The translations under genes were made by a program, and so were the position numbers. 64,000 nt of DNA from Chitinophagaceae bacterium (GTDB lineage: Bacteria > Bacteroidota > Bacteroidia > Chitinophagales > Chitinophagaceae): NCBI GenBank assembly GCA_016710745.1, contig JADJVB010000010.1:1302001-1366000 (forward strand), in the 5' to 3' direction. Positions 34,805 through 43,291 of the stretch are shown piece by piece. The number at the start of each line of letters is the position of its first letter. Position 1 is the first letter of the stretch. The notes beneath the pieces were generated by a model. The model was given only the letters and a program-made list of their open reading frames with translations. It made no database searches and was not told where the DNA came from.

Positions 34805-36226
34805 ATGAGTGCTCAACATGAATACACATTTTTCGAAAATGTGGAAAGAAGTTTTGACAAAGCCGCCAAATTTACCAAATGGGATTTGGGTATACTGCAA
34901 CAAATAAAAGCCTGTAACAGCGTTTACAGGATGCGGTTTCCCATTAAACGGGACGATGGAACCATTGAAGTAATAGAAGCCTACCGCGTACAACACAGTC
35001 ACCACAAATCTCCCTGCAAAGGAGGTATTCGTTTCAGTGATGAAGTTAACCAGGATGAGGTAATGGCATTGGCCAGTTTGATGACCTATAAATGTGCTAT
35101 TGTAAACGTACCATTTGGTGGCGCTAAAGGTGGTATCAAAATTAATCCACGTAAATACAGCGAGTATGAGCTGGAGAAAATAACCCGGAGATATACATCG
35201 GAATTGGTAAAGAAGAATTTTATAGGCCCCGGTATCGATGTGCCGGCGCCAGATTATGGTACCGGCGAAAGGGAAATGGCCTGGATTGTGGATACCTATG
35301 CTTCCTTAAAACCGGGTGAAATTGATGCAGCCGGTTGCGTAACCGGAAAGCCGGTGACCCAGGGTGGCGTGCGGGGCCGGAAAGAAGCTACCGGTTTAGG
35401 TGTTTTTTACGGTATCCGGGAAGTTTGTAACATGGAGGAACAAATGCAAAGACTGGGCTTAACGGCCGGGGTGAAAGATAAAACGGTTGTCATTCAGGGT
35501 TTGGGTAATGTGGGTTATCACACCGCCCAGTTTTTTCGTGAAGCCGGAGCAAAAGTGATTGCTTTAGCTGAATATGAAGGTGCCATATTTAATGCAGACG
35601 GGTTAAATGAACTGGAAGTATTCCAGCACCGCCAGAAAACCGGATCGATCCTGAATTTCCCGGGAGCTACCAACCTCGAAAAAAATACAGATGCCCTGGA
35701 ACTGGCCTGTGATATATTGATTCCGGCAGCCCTGGAAAATGTGATTAATAAAGATAATGCCGACAGGGTGAAAGCTAAAATAATCGGGGAAGCGGCCAAC
35801 GGTCCCTGTACGCCTGATGCCGACGATATATTTTTGAAAAAAGGGATTCTGTGTGTGCCCGATATGTACCTGAACGCCGGTGGTGTTACCGTAAGTTATT
35901 TTGAGTGGTTGAAAAATTTGAGCCATGTACGTTATGGCCGTTTGGAAAAGCGGTTTACCGAAAATCTGAACACCCGTATCTTAGGGCAAATTGAAGAGTT
36001 GAGTGGTAAAAAAGTGAATGAAGAGGAAAGGAACATAATCGTGCACGGCGCTGATGAAGTTGATTTGGTGCACAGTGGTTTAGAAGAAACCATGAGTGCC
36101 GCTACCCGGGAGATCATGAATATCTGGATGAGTAATCCCGACATACCGGATATGCGCACAGCCGCTTATGTAAGTGCGATCAACAAAGTAGCGAACAGCT
36201 ATGTTGAACTGGGTATCTTTCCATAA
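34805..36226 (+). CDS. gdhA: glutamate dehydrogenase family protein
   Basis: 473 residues. SPCKGGIRFSDEVNQDEVMA (substrate and PLP-like Lys region), CAIVNVPFGGAKGGIKINP, GPGIDVPAPDYGTGEREMAWI (catalytic Asp in VPAPD), NAD-binding VVIQGLGNVGYHTAQFF and a C-terminal EEDNPDIPDMRTAAYV-like end. It interconverts glutamate and 2-oxoglutarate; the length fits the larger hexameric/Glu-Leu-Phe-Val type. Cofactor preference is not assigned. A strong terminator follows. Confidence 0.9.
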   Translation: MSAQHEYTFFENVERSFDKAAKFTKWDLGILQQIKACNSVYRMRFPIKRDDGTIEVIEAYRVQHSHHKSPCKGGIRFSDEVNQDEVMALASLMTYKCAIVNVPFGGAKGGIKINPRKYSEYELEKITRRYTSELVKKNFIGPGIDVPAPDYGTGEREMAWIVDTYASLKPGEIDAAGCVTGKPVTQGGVRGRKEATGLGVFYGIREVCNMEEQMQRLGLTAGVKDKTVVIQGLGNVGYHTAQFFREAGAKVIALAEYEGAIFNADGLNELEVFQHRQKTGSILNFPGATNLEKNTDALELACDILIPAALENVINKDNADRVKAKIIGEAANGPCTPDADDIFLKKGILCVPDMYLNAGGVTVSYFEWLKNLSHVRYGRLEKRFTENLNTRILGQIEELSGKKVNEEERNIIVHGADEVDLVHSGLEETMSAATREIMNIWMSNPDIPDMRTAAYVSAINKVANSYVELGIFP

Positions 36227-36247
36227 AAAGAAAAGGTTTAAAAAACG

Positions 36248-36282
36248 CAGGGGTTGCTCAATTGAGCAACCCCTGTTTATTG
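36248..36282 (+). terminator. Rho-independent terminator after gdhA
   Basis: CAGGGGTTGCTCAA / TTGAGCAACCCCTG stem, followed by TTTAT. Very stable. Confidence 0.85.
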
Positions 36283-36318
36283 GTGGGTTATCATGATCTG
36301 TTTCACAGGGAAAATAGC

Positions 36319-36717
36319 TTACAGTTTTACGATATGCATGTGTTTGGAAACTTCTTCCTGTTGATCTACCTGGTAGCTTACTTTTTTACCGGTCTTTTTT
36401 TCAGTGATGGTAAAAGTAATGACAGATTCTGCCAGTACATCTTCATTTACCGAAAACTGTTTGGTAAATACCTGGCCTTTTACATTATTATCAAAAAATG
36501 TATAACCGTTTGCATCAGTAATGGATATATTGAAATCCGAAATGCTGGTGGTGCCGTTAACATGCAACTCGAAAATATATTGCGATTTAAAAGTGCCCAT
36601 GAATTTTAATTCTACCGGTAAATTGGTCATGCTGTCTGCTGTTTTACCTGCGGTTGCCTGGGTGAAAGACAGAAACGAGAAGACAACAATGGCGATAATT
36701 GATTTGAACTGTTTCAT
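36319..36717 (-). CDS. secreted hypothetical protein, beta-sandwich-like
   Basis: 132 residues. Signal peptide 1-23 (FTQATAGK). The rest alternates strands (VELKFMGTFKSQYIFELHV, ISDFNISITDANGYTFFD, VITFTITEKKTGKKVSYQV), as in small Ig-like periplasmic domains. No family recognised. It faces gdhA with the terminator between. Upstream of its ATG lies a gene-poor 400 bp. Confidence 0.7.
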   Translation of the reverse strand: MKQFKSIIAIVVFSFLSFTQATAGKTADSMTNLPVELKFMGTFKSQYIFELHVNGTTSISDFNISITDANGYTFFDNNVKGQVFTKQFSVNEDVLAESVITFTITEKKTGKKVSYQVDQQEEVSKHMHIVKL

Positions 36718-37121
36718 AAAGTTTACGTTTAAAGGTTACTAATAATTATAAAAATTGATAGTAAACAATCGGATTATTTCAGGTAGCAAACAAAGATTAA
36801 TAGCGGCGGATTATTTCCTTATCAAAAGCAGGTCACTGTTTGTTTTGCTTTGATAGTGTAAAGATAACCGGGTTTTATAGTTCTTGCTAACCAACTTACT
36901 CTTGATTTTGAATTCCCCAACAGGCGCTGCAGCGTTTTATGCGCTTGCTGGCATTGGGTTTTATGGTAAAAATTGTATGACAACCAAATCGATTTTTGAC
37001 CCCTGTTTTTTTGTTTCTAAACTGTTCACGGCAAGCAGGGACTGGTTAAAAAAAATCGGGAAGTTCCATTAAAATATATTTTTTTCAGGCGAATAATTAT
37101 ACTTAGTTTAGTAAAAAAAAC
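36718..37121. other. gene-poor intergenic region
   Basis: 404 bp, AT-rich, presumably with divergent promoters. An imperfect repeat (TATCAAAAGCA ... TTGCTTTGATA near 36825-36860) is present. A 62-codon frame at 36884-37072 has no family features. Confidence 0.4.
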
Positions 37122-37934
37122 ATGAAAACGCTTACCGAGCTACAAACCGACCACAGCACTTTTTCAATCGGCGAAGCCATGTCTGATGGCTGGAAGTTGG
37201 TATCAAAAAATTTGGGCTATTATATCCTCGGGGGGATCATAGCAGTAGCCATCAGCGCTGGCGTTGGCATTATTCCGATAGTTGGCGGTGTTGCCAATAA
37301 TTTGATTCTGAGCCCCTGTTTAATGGCAGGCGCGATTTATGTAACCTGGCGGATATCGAAGGGTATTGCCTGGACAGATTTTGGCGAGATGTTCAAGGGG
37401 TTCAATTTTTTGTCGCCGATAATGATCAGTTCGATCATTCAGTTTGCTGCCACTTTTATACTGGGCATCCTGTTTTTATTAAATTATCTGGATGAGATGA
37501 AGGAGATTTTTCAATTGGCACAGGGTGCCGATGCATTTAACAACCAGGAAGAGCTTAAGTCGCTTGTATTGAAATTATTTACCGGGGAGTTTGTGGTTTT
37601 GTTTTTGCTGTTGATGCTGGCTATCTTATTGATCTCTGTCATCTGGGTTTTTAAAATTCATTTTATCGTCATTTACAATATGCAGGCCTGGCCAGCCATG
37701 GACATGTCGCGTAAATTGGCTTCCCGTAATTTTCTGTCCCTGATCGCACTTTTTATCGTTTTGGGCGTTCTCATTTTAATCAGTGCCATTCCCTGTGGGA
37801 TAGGGTTATTGTTTAGTTTACCCCTGTCGATCGGGGCAGTTTATAGTGCGTTTGCACAAATAACCCACAGTGACAGTGATTATGAGGGAGATGAGAAGAT
37901 GTTTGATTTTGAGGAGAATCAAAATCAGGCATAA
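37122..37934 (+). CDS. polytopic membrane protein of unknown function
   Basis: 270 residues. A soluble N-terminal amphipathic segment (1-30) is followed by about five to six membrane helices (about 32-54, 60-75, 92-115, 145-168, 200-245) and a short acidic C-tail. It starts SIGEAMSDGWKLVSKNLGYY, which resembles DUF975/YciC-like proteins of unknown role. Terminator at 37985. Confidence 0.72.
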   Translation: MKTLTELQTDHSTFSIGEAMSDGWKLVSKNLGYYILGGIIAVAISAGVGIIPIVGGVANNLILSPCLMAGAIYVTWRISKGIAWTDFGEMFKGFNFLSPIMISSIIQFAATFILGILFLLNYLDEMKEIFQLAQGADAFNNQEELKSLVLKLFTGEFVVLFLLLMLAILLISVIWVFKIHFIVIYNMQAWPAMDMSRKLASRNFLSLIALFIVLGVLILISAIPCGIGLLFSLPLSIGAVYSAFAQITHSDSDYEGDEKMFDFEENQNQA

Positions 37935-37984
37935 ACATTTGCGAGATAAAATAAATCTTTTCTCATTTCTATCTTAGATAAAAA

Positions 37985-38017
37985 AATCCCGGCTTCGAAG
38001 AGCCGGGATTTTTTTAA
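37985..38017. terminator. bidirectional terminator between the membrane protein and SPT-like gene
   Basis: AATCCCGGCT / AGCCGGGATT stem with A-run before and T-run after. Confidence 0.88.
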
Positions 38018-38027
38018 AAATAATTTT

Positions 38028-39305
38028 TTAACTGACTGCTTCGGCCATATCCGGTATATCTGCTGCTTTATATTCGCCTGCGTCGAGTTTTTTCTTGGTT
38101 GATTCAAAAGCATTCAGTGTTTCTTCAATATCGGCATCGGTATGCCTGGCGGTGGGTATCAGGCGGTAAATAATATCGCCCTTCGGAATCACCGGGTACA
38201 CAACTATGCTGCAGAAAATATGATAGTTTTCCCGCAGGTCCATTACCATTTGCGTTGCTTCCGGTACATCACCCTTCATAAAGATGGGTGTTACCGGGCT
38301 GTTGGTATTTCCTATATCAAAGCCACGTTTTTTTAATCCGGTTTGTAATTTATTTACATTGCTCCACAATTTTTCCCTTAATTCGGGCATGGTCTTGATC
38401 ATCTCCATGCGCTTGAGCATGCCTTCTACAACCATCAATGGAACGCTTTTGGCAAAAATTTGCGAACGGGTATTGTACCGTAGATATTTTATAATGGCTT
38501 TATCACCACAAATAAATCCGCCCAGGCTACCCAAACTTTTTACCATGGATGAAAAATACAGGTCAATATCTTTTTGGCAACCCTGCGCCTCATCGGCACC
38601 GGCACCGGTTGGGCCCATATATCCAAAACCATGTGCATCGTCGATCAAAATACGAAACTCATACTTGCCCGACGTTGAACCAGGTTTCTTTTTCAGTGCA
38701 CAGATTTCTTTTAAAATTCCCTGCTCGCCGTCCATGCCAAAAACGCCTTCGGTGATCAGTAAAACGCCGCCGCCGTTTTTGTTGGCCAGTTCCGTTGCCC
38801 GCTTCAGTTGTTTTTCGCAATCTTCAATATCGTTGTGTTTAAAGGCATAACGGTTACCCATGTGCAGACGCACACCATCTACAATACAGGCATGTGACTC
38901 TGCATCGTAAACAATCACATCCCGGCGGTTTACCATGGCATCAATACAACTCATAATTCCCTGGTAGCCAAAATTCATGATCATGGCATCTTCACGGCCT
39001 GTAAAATCAGCAAGTACTCTTTCAAGTTCTTCATGCATGCTGGTATTCCCACTCATCATCCTGGCACCCATTGGGTTTCCTAATCCGTATTTTGCGGCTG
39101 CCTCAGCATCCACTTTTCTGATCTCAGGATGGTTAACCAATCCCAGGTAATCATTCAGGCTCCACACAATCATATCTTTTCCCCTGAATTTCATTCTGGG
39201 GCCCAGTTCACCTTCCAGTTTCGGAAATGCAAAATAACCGTGAGCCCGGTCCATATGCTGGCCAATGGGCCCGCCATCTTTTACTAACTTTTCAAAAACG
39301 TCCAT
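38028..39305 (-). CDS. serine palmitoyltransferase-like alpha-oxoamine synthase
   Basis: 425 residues. A fold-type I PLP enzyme: WSLNDYLGLVNHPEIRKVDA, His138 in VIVYDAESHACIVDG (PLP stacking), Asp223 in LIDDAHGFGYMGPTG and Lys256 in FSSMVKSLGSLGGF. The KSLGSLGGFICGD and RSQIFAKSVP region parallels Sphingobacterium serine palmitoyltransferase, while the N-terminal 40 residues are longer. It makes 3-ketosphinganine or, if it takes cysteate, the first step to sulfonolipids. Glycine C-acetyltransferase is a third option. Confidence 0.82.
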   Translation of the reverse strand: MDVFEKLVKDGGPIGQHMDRAHGYFAFPKLEGELGPRMKFRGKDMIVWSLNDYLGLVNHPEIRKVDAEAAAKYGLGNPMGARMMSGNTSMHEELERVLADFTGREDAMIMNFGYQGIMSCIDAMVNRRDVIVYDAESHACIVDGVRLHMGNRYAFKHNDIEDCEKQLKRATELANKNGGGVLLITEGVFGMDGEQGILKEICALKKKPGSTSGKYEFRILIDDAHGFGYMGPTGAGADEAQGCQKDIDLYFSSMVKSLGSLGGFICGDKAIIKYLRYNTRSQIFAKSVPLMVVEGMLKRMEMIKTMPELREKLWSNVNKLQTGLKKRGFDIGNTNSPVTPIFMKGDVPEATQMVMDLRENYHIFCSIVVYPVIPKGDIIYRLIPTARHTDADIEETLNAFESTKKKLDAGEYKAADIPDMAEAVS

Positions 39306-39360
39306 ATAATTTAACCAATTTAATATTGAAATTCGACTTTGTGTTAATCCGGTAACTGCG

Positions 39361-39368
39361 CAAAATTA
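39361..39368 (-). promoter_or_regulatory. TAnnTTTG -7 box (minus strand) before the SPT-like gene
   Basis: On the minus strand TAATTTTG, 55 bases before the ATG at 39305. Confidence 0.5.
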
Positions 39369-39438
39369 AGGCATTGACTGCAAAACTCATAACATAGGCT
39401 TAACCCCGGATGTTGCCCCGAATCAGCCGGTTAATAAG

Positions 39439-39446
39439 TAACTTTG
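39439..39446 (+). promoter_or_regulatory. TAnnTTTG -7 box before the PafA-like gene
   Basis: TAACTTTG, 14 bases before the ATG at 39461. It supports 39461 rather than 39410 as the start. Confidence 0.6.
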
Positions 39447-39460
39447 AAAAAAAAAGTGGT

Positions 39461-41086
39461 ATGATCCGCAGATTATTATTGGTATTGGTTTTTAACGTTG
39501 GTTTTGTGATCGCCGGTTTTAGCCAGGCGGCAAAACCTAAGTTGGTGGTAGGTTTGGTAATTGATCAAATGCGCTGGGATTATCTCTACAAATACAATGC
39601 ACTTTATGGGAGCACAGGCTTTAATCGCCTGCTCAGCCAGGGATTCAGTAACGAAAATGCGATGATTCCCTATGTGCCTACCTATACCGCTGTAGGCCAT
39701 ACCTGTGTGTACACGGGTAGTGTACCGGCGATTACGGGCATTATAGGTAATAACTGGTTCGACAAAACTTTAAACCGATCGGTTTACTGTACAGACGACT
39801 CGACCGTGGCAACCGTTGGCAGCAATACCAATGCCGGGAAAATGAGCCCGGCCAACCTGTGGACCACTACCATCGGTGATGAACTAAAACTCAGCAATAA
39901 TTTTAAAAGCAAGGTGATCGGGATTGCGTTAAAAGACAGGGGTGCCATTTTACCTGCAGGCCACAGTGCCAATGCTGCTTACTGGTACGATGATAAGCCG
40001 GGTAAGTGGATCACCAGTTCATTTTATATGAATACTTTACCTAAATGGGTGGAAGATTTTAATGCGAAGGACCTGCCGTCGACCTATATGAGTGGAGACT
40101 GGACTACTTTGCTGCCGATCGGTAAATACGGTTTAAGTACGGCTGATGAAAAGCCTTACGAAAATTCCATAACAGGGGAGAAGGGCGTGGTTTTTCCTCA
40201 TAGATTGTCGGCCATAAGCGCCAGTAGTAAATACGCGGCTTTTAAAACCACCCCGTTTGCCAATACCTATACTTTTGATTTTGCAAAGGCAGCCATTGAT
40301 AACGAGGGATTGGGTTTGGGAACCAACACCGATTTTTTAGCGGTAAGTATTTCGTCTACTGATTATGTTGGCCATGCGTTTGGGCCCAATTCTGTTGAGG
40401 TTGAAGATATGTACCTGAGGCTGGACAAGGATATAAGCAGTTTCCTTAGCTACCTGGATAAAAAACTGGGCGCGGGTAATTATCTTTTCTTTTTAACTGC
40501 TGATCATGGTGTGGCCCATATCCCGGCATTTTTGGAAGAACATAATATACCCGCAGGAACTTTTAACGATAATGATATCATCAACCAAATAAACGGAGCT
40601 ATTGAAAAAACATACGGTATTAAAAAAGCGGTAAGAACGGTAATGAATTACCAGGTTTATTTAAACACCGATTCAATTGAAGTGTCGGGTAAAGACCCGG
40701 AAGCCATAAAGAAAACGGTGATCAACGTGCTAAAACAGCAGCCCTTTATTATCGCCGCGTTTGCAACCGAGGATATTATGCTCGCCGCGCTTCCCCAACC
40801 GCAAAAAGAAATGATGATCAATGGCTACAATCCTAAACGGAGTGGCGATATACAATTTACTTTTAAACCCGGTTATTTCGATGGCGGCAGTAAAGGAACA
40901 ACCCATGGCTTGTGGAATCCTTATGATGCACATATACCGCTGCTTTGGTTTGGCTGGAGGGTGAAGCCGGGTAAAACCAACCGGGAAGTGTATATGACAG
41001 ATATAGCGCCAACCCTGGCCGCCATGCTGCAAATACAAATGCCGAATGGGAGTGTAGGTAAAGTGATCACAGAACTTATTAAATAG
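39461..41086 (+). CDS. PafA-like alkaline phosphatase superfamily protein
   Basis: 541 residues from the ATG at 39461, which gives a normal signal peptide (IRRLLLVLVFNVGF, cleaved near GFSQ). VVGLVIDQMRWDYL (metal Asp35), the nucleophile Thr76 in PYVPTYTAVGHTCVYTGSV, STDYVGHAFGPNS, LTADHGVAHIP and GTTHGLWNPYDAHIP (zinc ligands) match phosphate-irrepressible PafA, a periplasmic enzyme that hydrolyses many phosphomonoesters in Bacteroidota. It is convergent with the PHP protein, 3 bp apart. Confidence 0.88.
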   Translation: MIRRLLLVLVFNVGFVIAGFSQAAKPKLVVGLVIDQMRWDYLYKYNALYGSTGFNRLLSQGFSNENAMIPYVPTYTAVGHTCVYTGSVPAITGIIGNNWFDKTLNRSVYCTDDSTVATVGSNTNAGKMSPANLWTTTIGDELKLSNNFKSKVIGIALKDRGAILPAGHSANAAYWYDDKPGKWITSSFYMNTLPKWVEDFNAKDLPSTYMSGDWTTLLPIGKYGLSTADEKPYENSITGEKGVVFPHRLSAISASSKYAAFKTTPFANTYTFDFAKAAIDNEGLGLGTNTDFLAVSISSTDYVGHAFGPNSVEVEDMYLRLDKDISSFLSYLDKKLGAGNYLFFLTADHGVAHIPAFLEEHNIPAGTFNDNDIINQINGAIEKTYGIKKAVRTVMNYQVYLNTDSIEVSGKDPEAIKKTVINVLKQQPFIIAAFATEDIMLAALPQPQKEMMINGYNPKRSGDIQFTFKPGYFDGGSKGTTHGLWNPYDAHIPLLWFGWRVKPGKTNREVYMTDIAPTLAAMLQIQMPNGSVGKVITELIK

Positions 41087-41089
41087 GGC

Positions 41090-42817
41090 CTACTGTTTGA
41101 TAAATCTGGTTTCCGCGATCCGTTCATTATTGCAGATGATAACCAGTATATAGTTGCCGTTTGGCAGATCCGAAACATTGGCCATGATATTATTTTTACC
41201 TGCATGAGCAGCCGTTGTTATTGACCTGATTTCGCGGCCCTCCACATTGTATATTTTACAAACAAGATCACAGTTTTCTTCAACAGCGAAAGCCAGGTTT
41301 AAATTATTGTGAACCGGGTTGGGGTTTATCTTAACGGATTGTACAATGGAATAATTGAATGGTACGGGAATAATATAGGAATACTTAAATTTTCCATCCA
41401 GGTCGAATTGTTTTAAGCGATAAAAATTCAGCCCTTTTTTGGGCGTTGTATGCAGCCATGCGTAATCAACCGGTACCGAACTGTTTTGAAATTTGCTGAA
41501 CACCTTGCCGATCTCCGTGAAATTTTGACCATCAACCGAATGCTCAATGTTAAAGTGGCTCATATTGGTCTCTGATGTGGTTGTCCAATTTAGTTTGATG
41601 CCATCGTTAACCTGCATGCCGTTAAACTTATTTAACACAATGGGTAAAACAACTGCATCTCTAAATACCCAAACAGGAGCAGTCCATATCATATCACCAT
41701 CAACCTGTGTGATTTTTGCAAAATAATAATAACTGGTATTAATTGTTGAGGTATGAGAATAATTCAGGCTGGTACTACCCGCATTGGAAGTTAAAATGGT
41801 TGCATTTGTTCCACTTCCGGCAATGCCGTAATAAATTTCGATGGTATTAATATTGTCGTTGGGATTGCCGGGTGCATCCGGGTCATTAATGGTTACGGTA
41901 ATGGATGAATTGGCATTGGTAATAAAATGACTACCCATAAAATTTCCATTCACGGTAAAATTCACCTGCGTATTCCAGTCATCTGATGCATAAAAACGAT
42001 TTGCTTTATAGGCAGCCATTATGCTGTCGCGGTGTAATGAAGTTGCCAATACAACCGTACGTGATTGGTTGGTTCTGCCAAAAGTTGAGTAATGGTTATC
42101 ATGATCAATGGTTGGGCCTACATGATAACCTTTTGCCAACGCTCTTAAATATTTCGATTCATAAGAAGTTGCTGCAGGGTCTGTGTAATTAGTGGTTGTT
42201 GACATGGCGCTACCGCTTCTGATAGCAACCCCAACAACAACGCTGTCAGTATTGGCATTATACACGCCGGCAGCATCCAGCAAATTTCCATAATCGTTGG
42301 TTTGGGGGTGGGCCAAAGTGCAAAACGCAGTTGGATACGATTTAACAATTGGCCAAAAACCGGCAAAATCGCCCTTAGCACAAAAAATATTGTAATTATT
42401 AGTTGACCCCCAGGCTCCACTGCCGCTTTCCCAACCTATTAAACCGGGTAAACCATAAGCTACAACATGTCCGCCCTGGCTGATGGTGCCCCATTCTAAA
42501 CCATACATGGCAACAAACGAACCATTGTGGTTGGCAGTATCGGCCTGGTATAATCCCATGCCATAATGCCCAACATGCATACCCGGGTTATTAATAGATG
42601 AAAAATGGTTATGTTCAGATACGCCCAAAAAATCCATATGATAACTGGCTTTGGCATAGTTATAATCATCAGCAGGGGTGTAATAGCCCGATGTGGTGCT
42701 GTCTTTATTGCCATCTGAGTAAGACGAATGGCTGTGAATATTACCAAAATAAAAATTATACTGAGAAAAAGCCGAAAATCCGGCTAACAGAAAAGCAAAT
42801 GTAAAAATTGGTTTCAT
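41090..42817 (-). CDS. secreted PHP-type metallohydrolase-like protein with T9SS sorting domain
   Basis: 575 residues from the ATG at 42817 (MKPIFTFAF signal peptide, cut near AFSQ). The PHP/CehA-like metal region at about 30-270 has FGNIHSHSSYSDG, DFLGVSEHNHF, TLAHPQTNDYG and PTIDHDNH, a pattern of His/Asp ligands. A beta domain (about 300-480) and a C-terminal T9SS type A sorting domain (NPNPVHNNLNLAF, NLPNGNYILV-like) follow, so the protein is probably exported by the type IX system. Substrate unknown. Confidence 0.83.
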   Translation of the reverse strand: MKPIFTFAFLLAGFSAFSQYNFYFGNIHSHSSYSDGNKDSTTSGYYTPADDYNYAKASYHMDFLGVSEHNHFSSINNPGMHVGHYGMGLYQADTANHNGSFVAMYGLEWGTISQGGHVVAYGLPGLIGWESGSGAWGSTNNYNIFCAKGDFAGFWPIVKSYPTAFCTLAHPQTNDYGNLLDAAGVYNANTDSVVVGVAIRSGSAMSTTTNYTDPAATSYESKYLRALAKGYHVGPTIDHDNHYSTFGRTNQSRTVVLATSLHRDSIMAAYKANRFYASDDWNTQVNFTVNGNFMGSHFITNANSSITVTINDPDAPGNPNDNINTIEIYYGIAGSGTNATILTSNAGSTSLNYSHTSTINTSYYYFAKITQVDGDMIWTAPVWVFRDAVVLPIVLNKFNGMQVNDGIKLNWTTTSETNMSHFNIEHSVDGQNFTEIGKVFSKFQNSSVPVDYAWLHTTPKKGLNFYRLKQFDLDGKFKYSYIIPVPFNYSIVQSVKINPNPVHNNLNLAFAVEENCDLVCKIYNVEGREIRSITTAAHAGKNNIMANVSDLPNGNYILVIICNNERIAETRFIKQ

Positions 42818-42900
42818 TAATGATTTTATCAATAGGAATGATTGATCTTATAGCTTAACGCAATTACCCGGTAAAAAGTGCAAATAACAGCCATTAAATA

Positions 42901-42934
42901 AAAAAGAGAACTGATTAGTTTTCAGTTCTCTTTT
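42901..42934 (-). terminator. terminator of tRNA-Gln
   Basis: AAAAGAGAACTGA / TCAGTTCTCTTTT inverted repeat, directly downstream of the tRNA on the minus strand and ending in a T-run. Confidence 0.8.
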
Positions 42935-42935
42935 G

Positions 42936-43006
42936 TTGGGTTACTAGGATTCGAACCTAGACAAACAGAATCAAAATCTGTTGTGCTACCTTTACACCAT
43001 AACCCA
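42936..43006 (-). tRNA. tRNA-Gln (anticodon TTG)
   Basis: 71 nt on the minus strand. Acceptor stem TGGGTTA / TAACCCA, anticodon stem ACAGA / TCTGT around the 7-base loop TTTTGAT with anticodon TTG, then a T-arm CTAGG-TTCGAAT-CCTAG. Discriminator A. No CCA is encoded. A -7 box is at 43038-43045. Confidence 0.95.
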
Positions 43007-43037
43007 ATATTCCACCTTCATTTTAATATCGGGAGTG

Positions 43038-43045
43038 CAAATTTA
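43038..43045 (-). promoter_or_regulatory. TAnnTTTG -7 box of tRNA-Gln
   Basis: TAAATTTG on the minus strand, about 31 bases before the tRNA 5' end. Confidence 0.55.
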
Positions 43046-43149
43046 GGATAACAGGGTATAATTCCCAAAAGGATTTTAGAAATGCTGTTAGCCTTTTGCG
43101 ATTGGCCTTTAGCAGCAGGCTTTTACCACGTAAATGATACGATTAAATT

Positions 43150-43285
43150 CTGGTTTGAATACAAAAAACTAATCACCCAATTCAAAGGCCAACAGCTAAT
43201 TGCTAATCTCTAATATCTAACCGCTAAAAGCTAAAGGCCAGCATCCAGCATCCATCCAGCATCCAGCATACAATATCCAGCATCA
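43150..43285. repeat. short AGCATCC/GCTAA tandem-type repeats between tRNA and cphA
   Basis: Units of GCTAAT/GCTAAA are followed by AGCATCC repeated (about five copies, in the pattern CCAGCATCCAGCATCC). Similar ATCCAGCATC units appear at 903-925. It is a low-complexity repeat of the kind found in intergenic DNA of this group, not a CRISPR array: units are 7 bases with no regular spacers. Confidence 0.6.
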
Positions 43286-43291
43286 AACAAC

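Noticed and set aside
36884..37072. 62-codon frame in the intergenic region before the membrane protein
   Set aside because: No domain or signal features, and it ends 50 bp before a well-supported gene with its own start.
38284..38850. 188-codon plus-strand frame
   Set aside because: It lies fully within the SPT-like gene on the other strand; the reverse-strand reading has full PLP motifs, so this is a shadow.
43225..43285. AGCATCC repeats as a CRISPR array
   Set aside because: Units are 7-8 bases, adjoining, without constant spacers or cas genes; it is a simple repeat.
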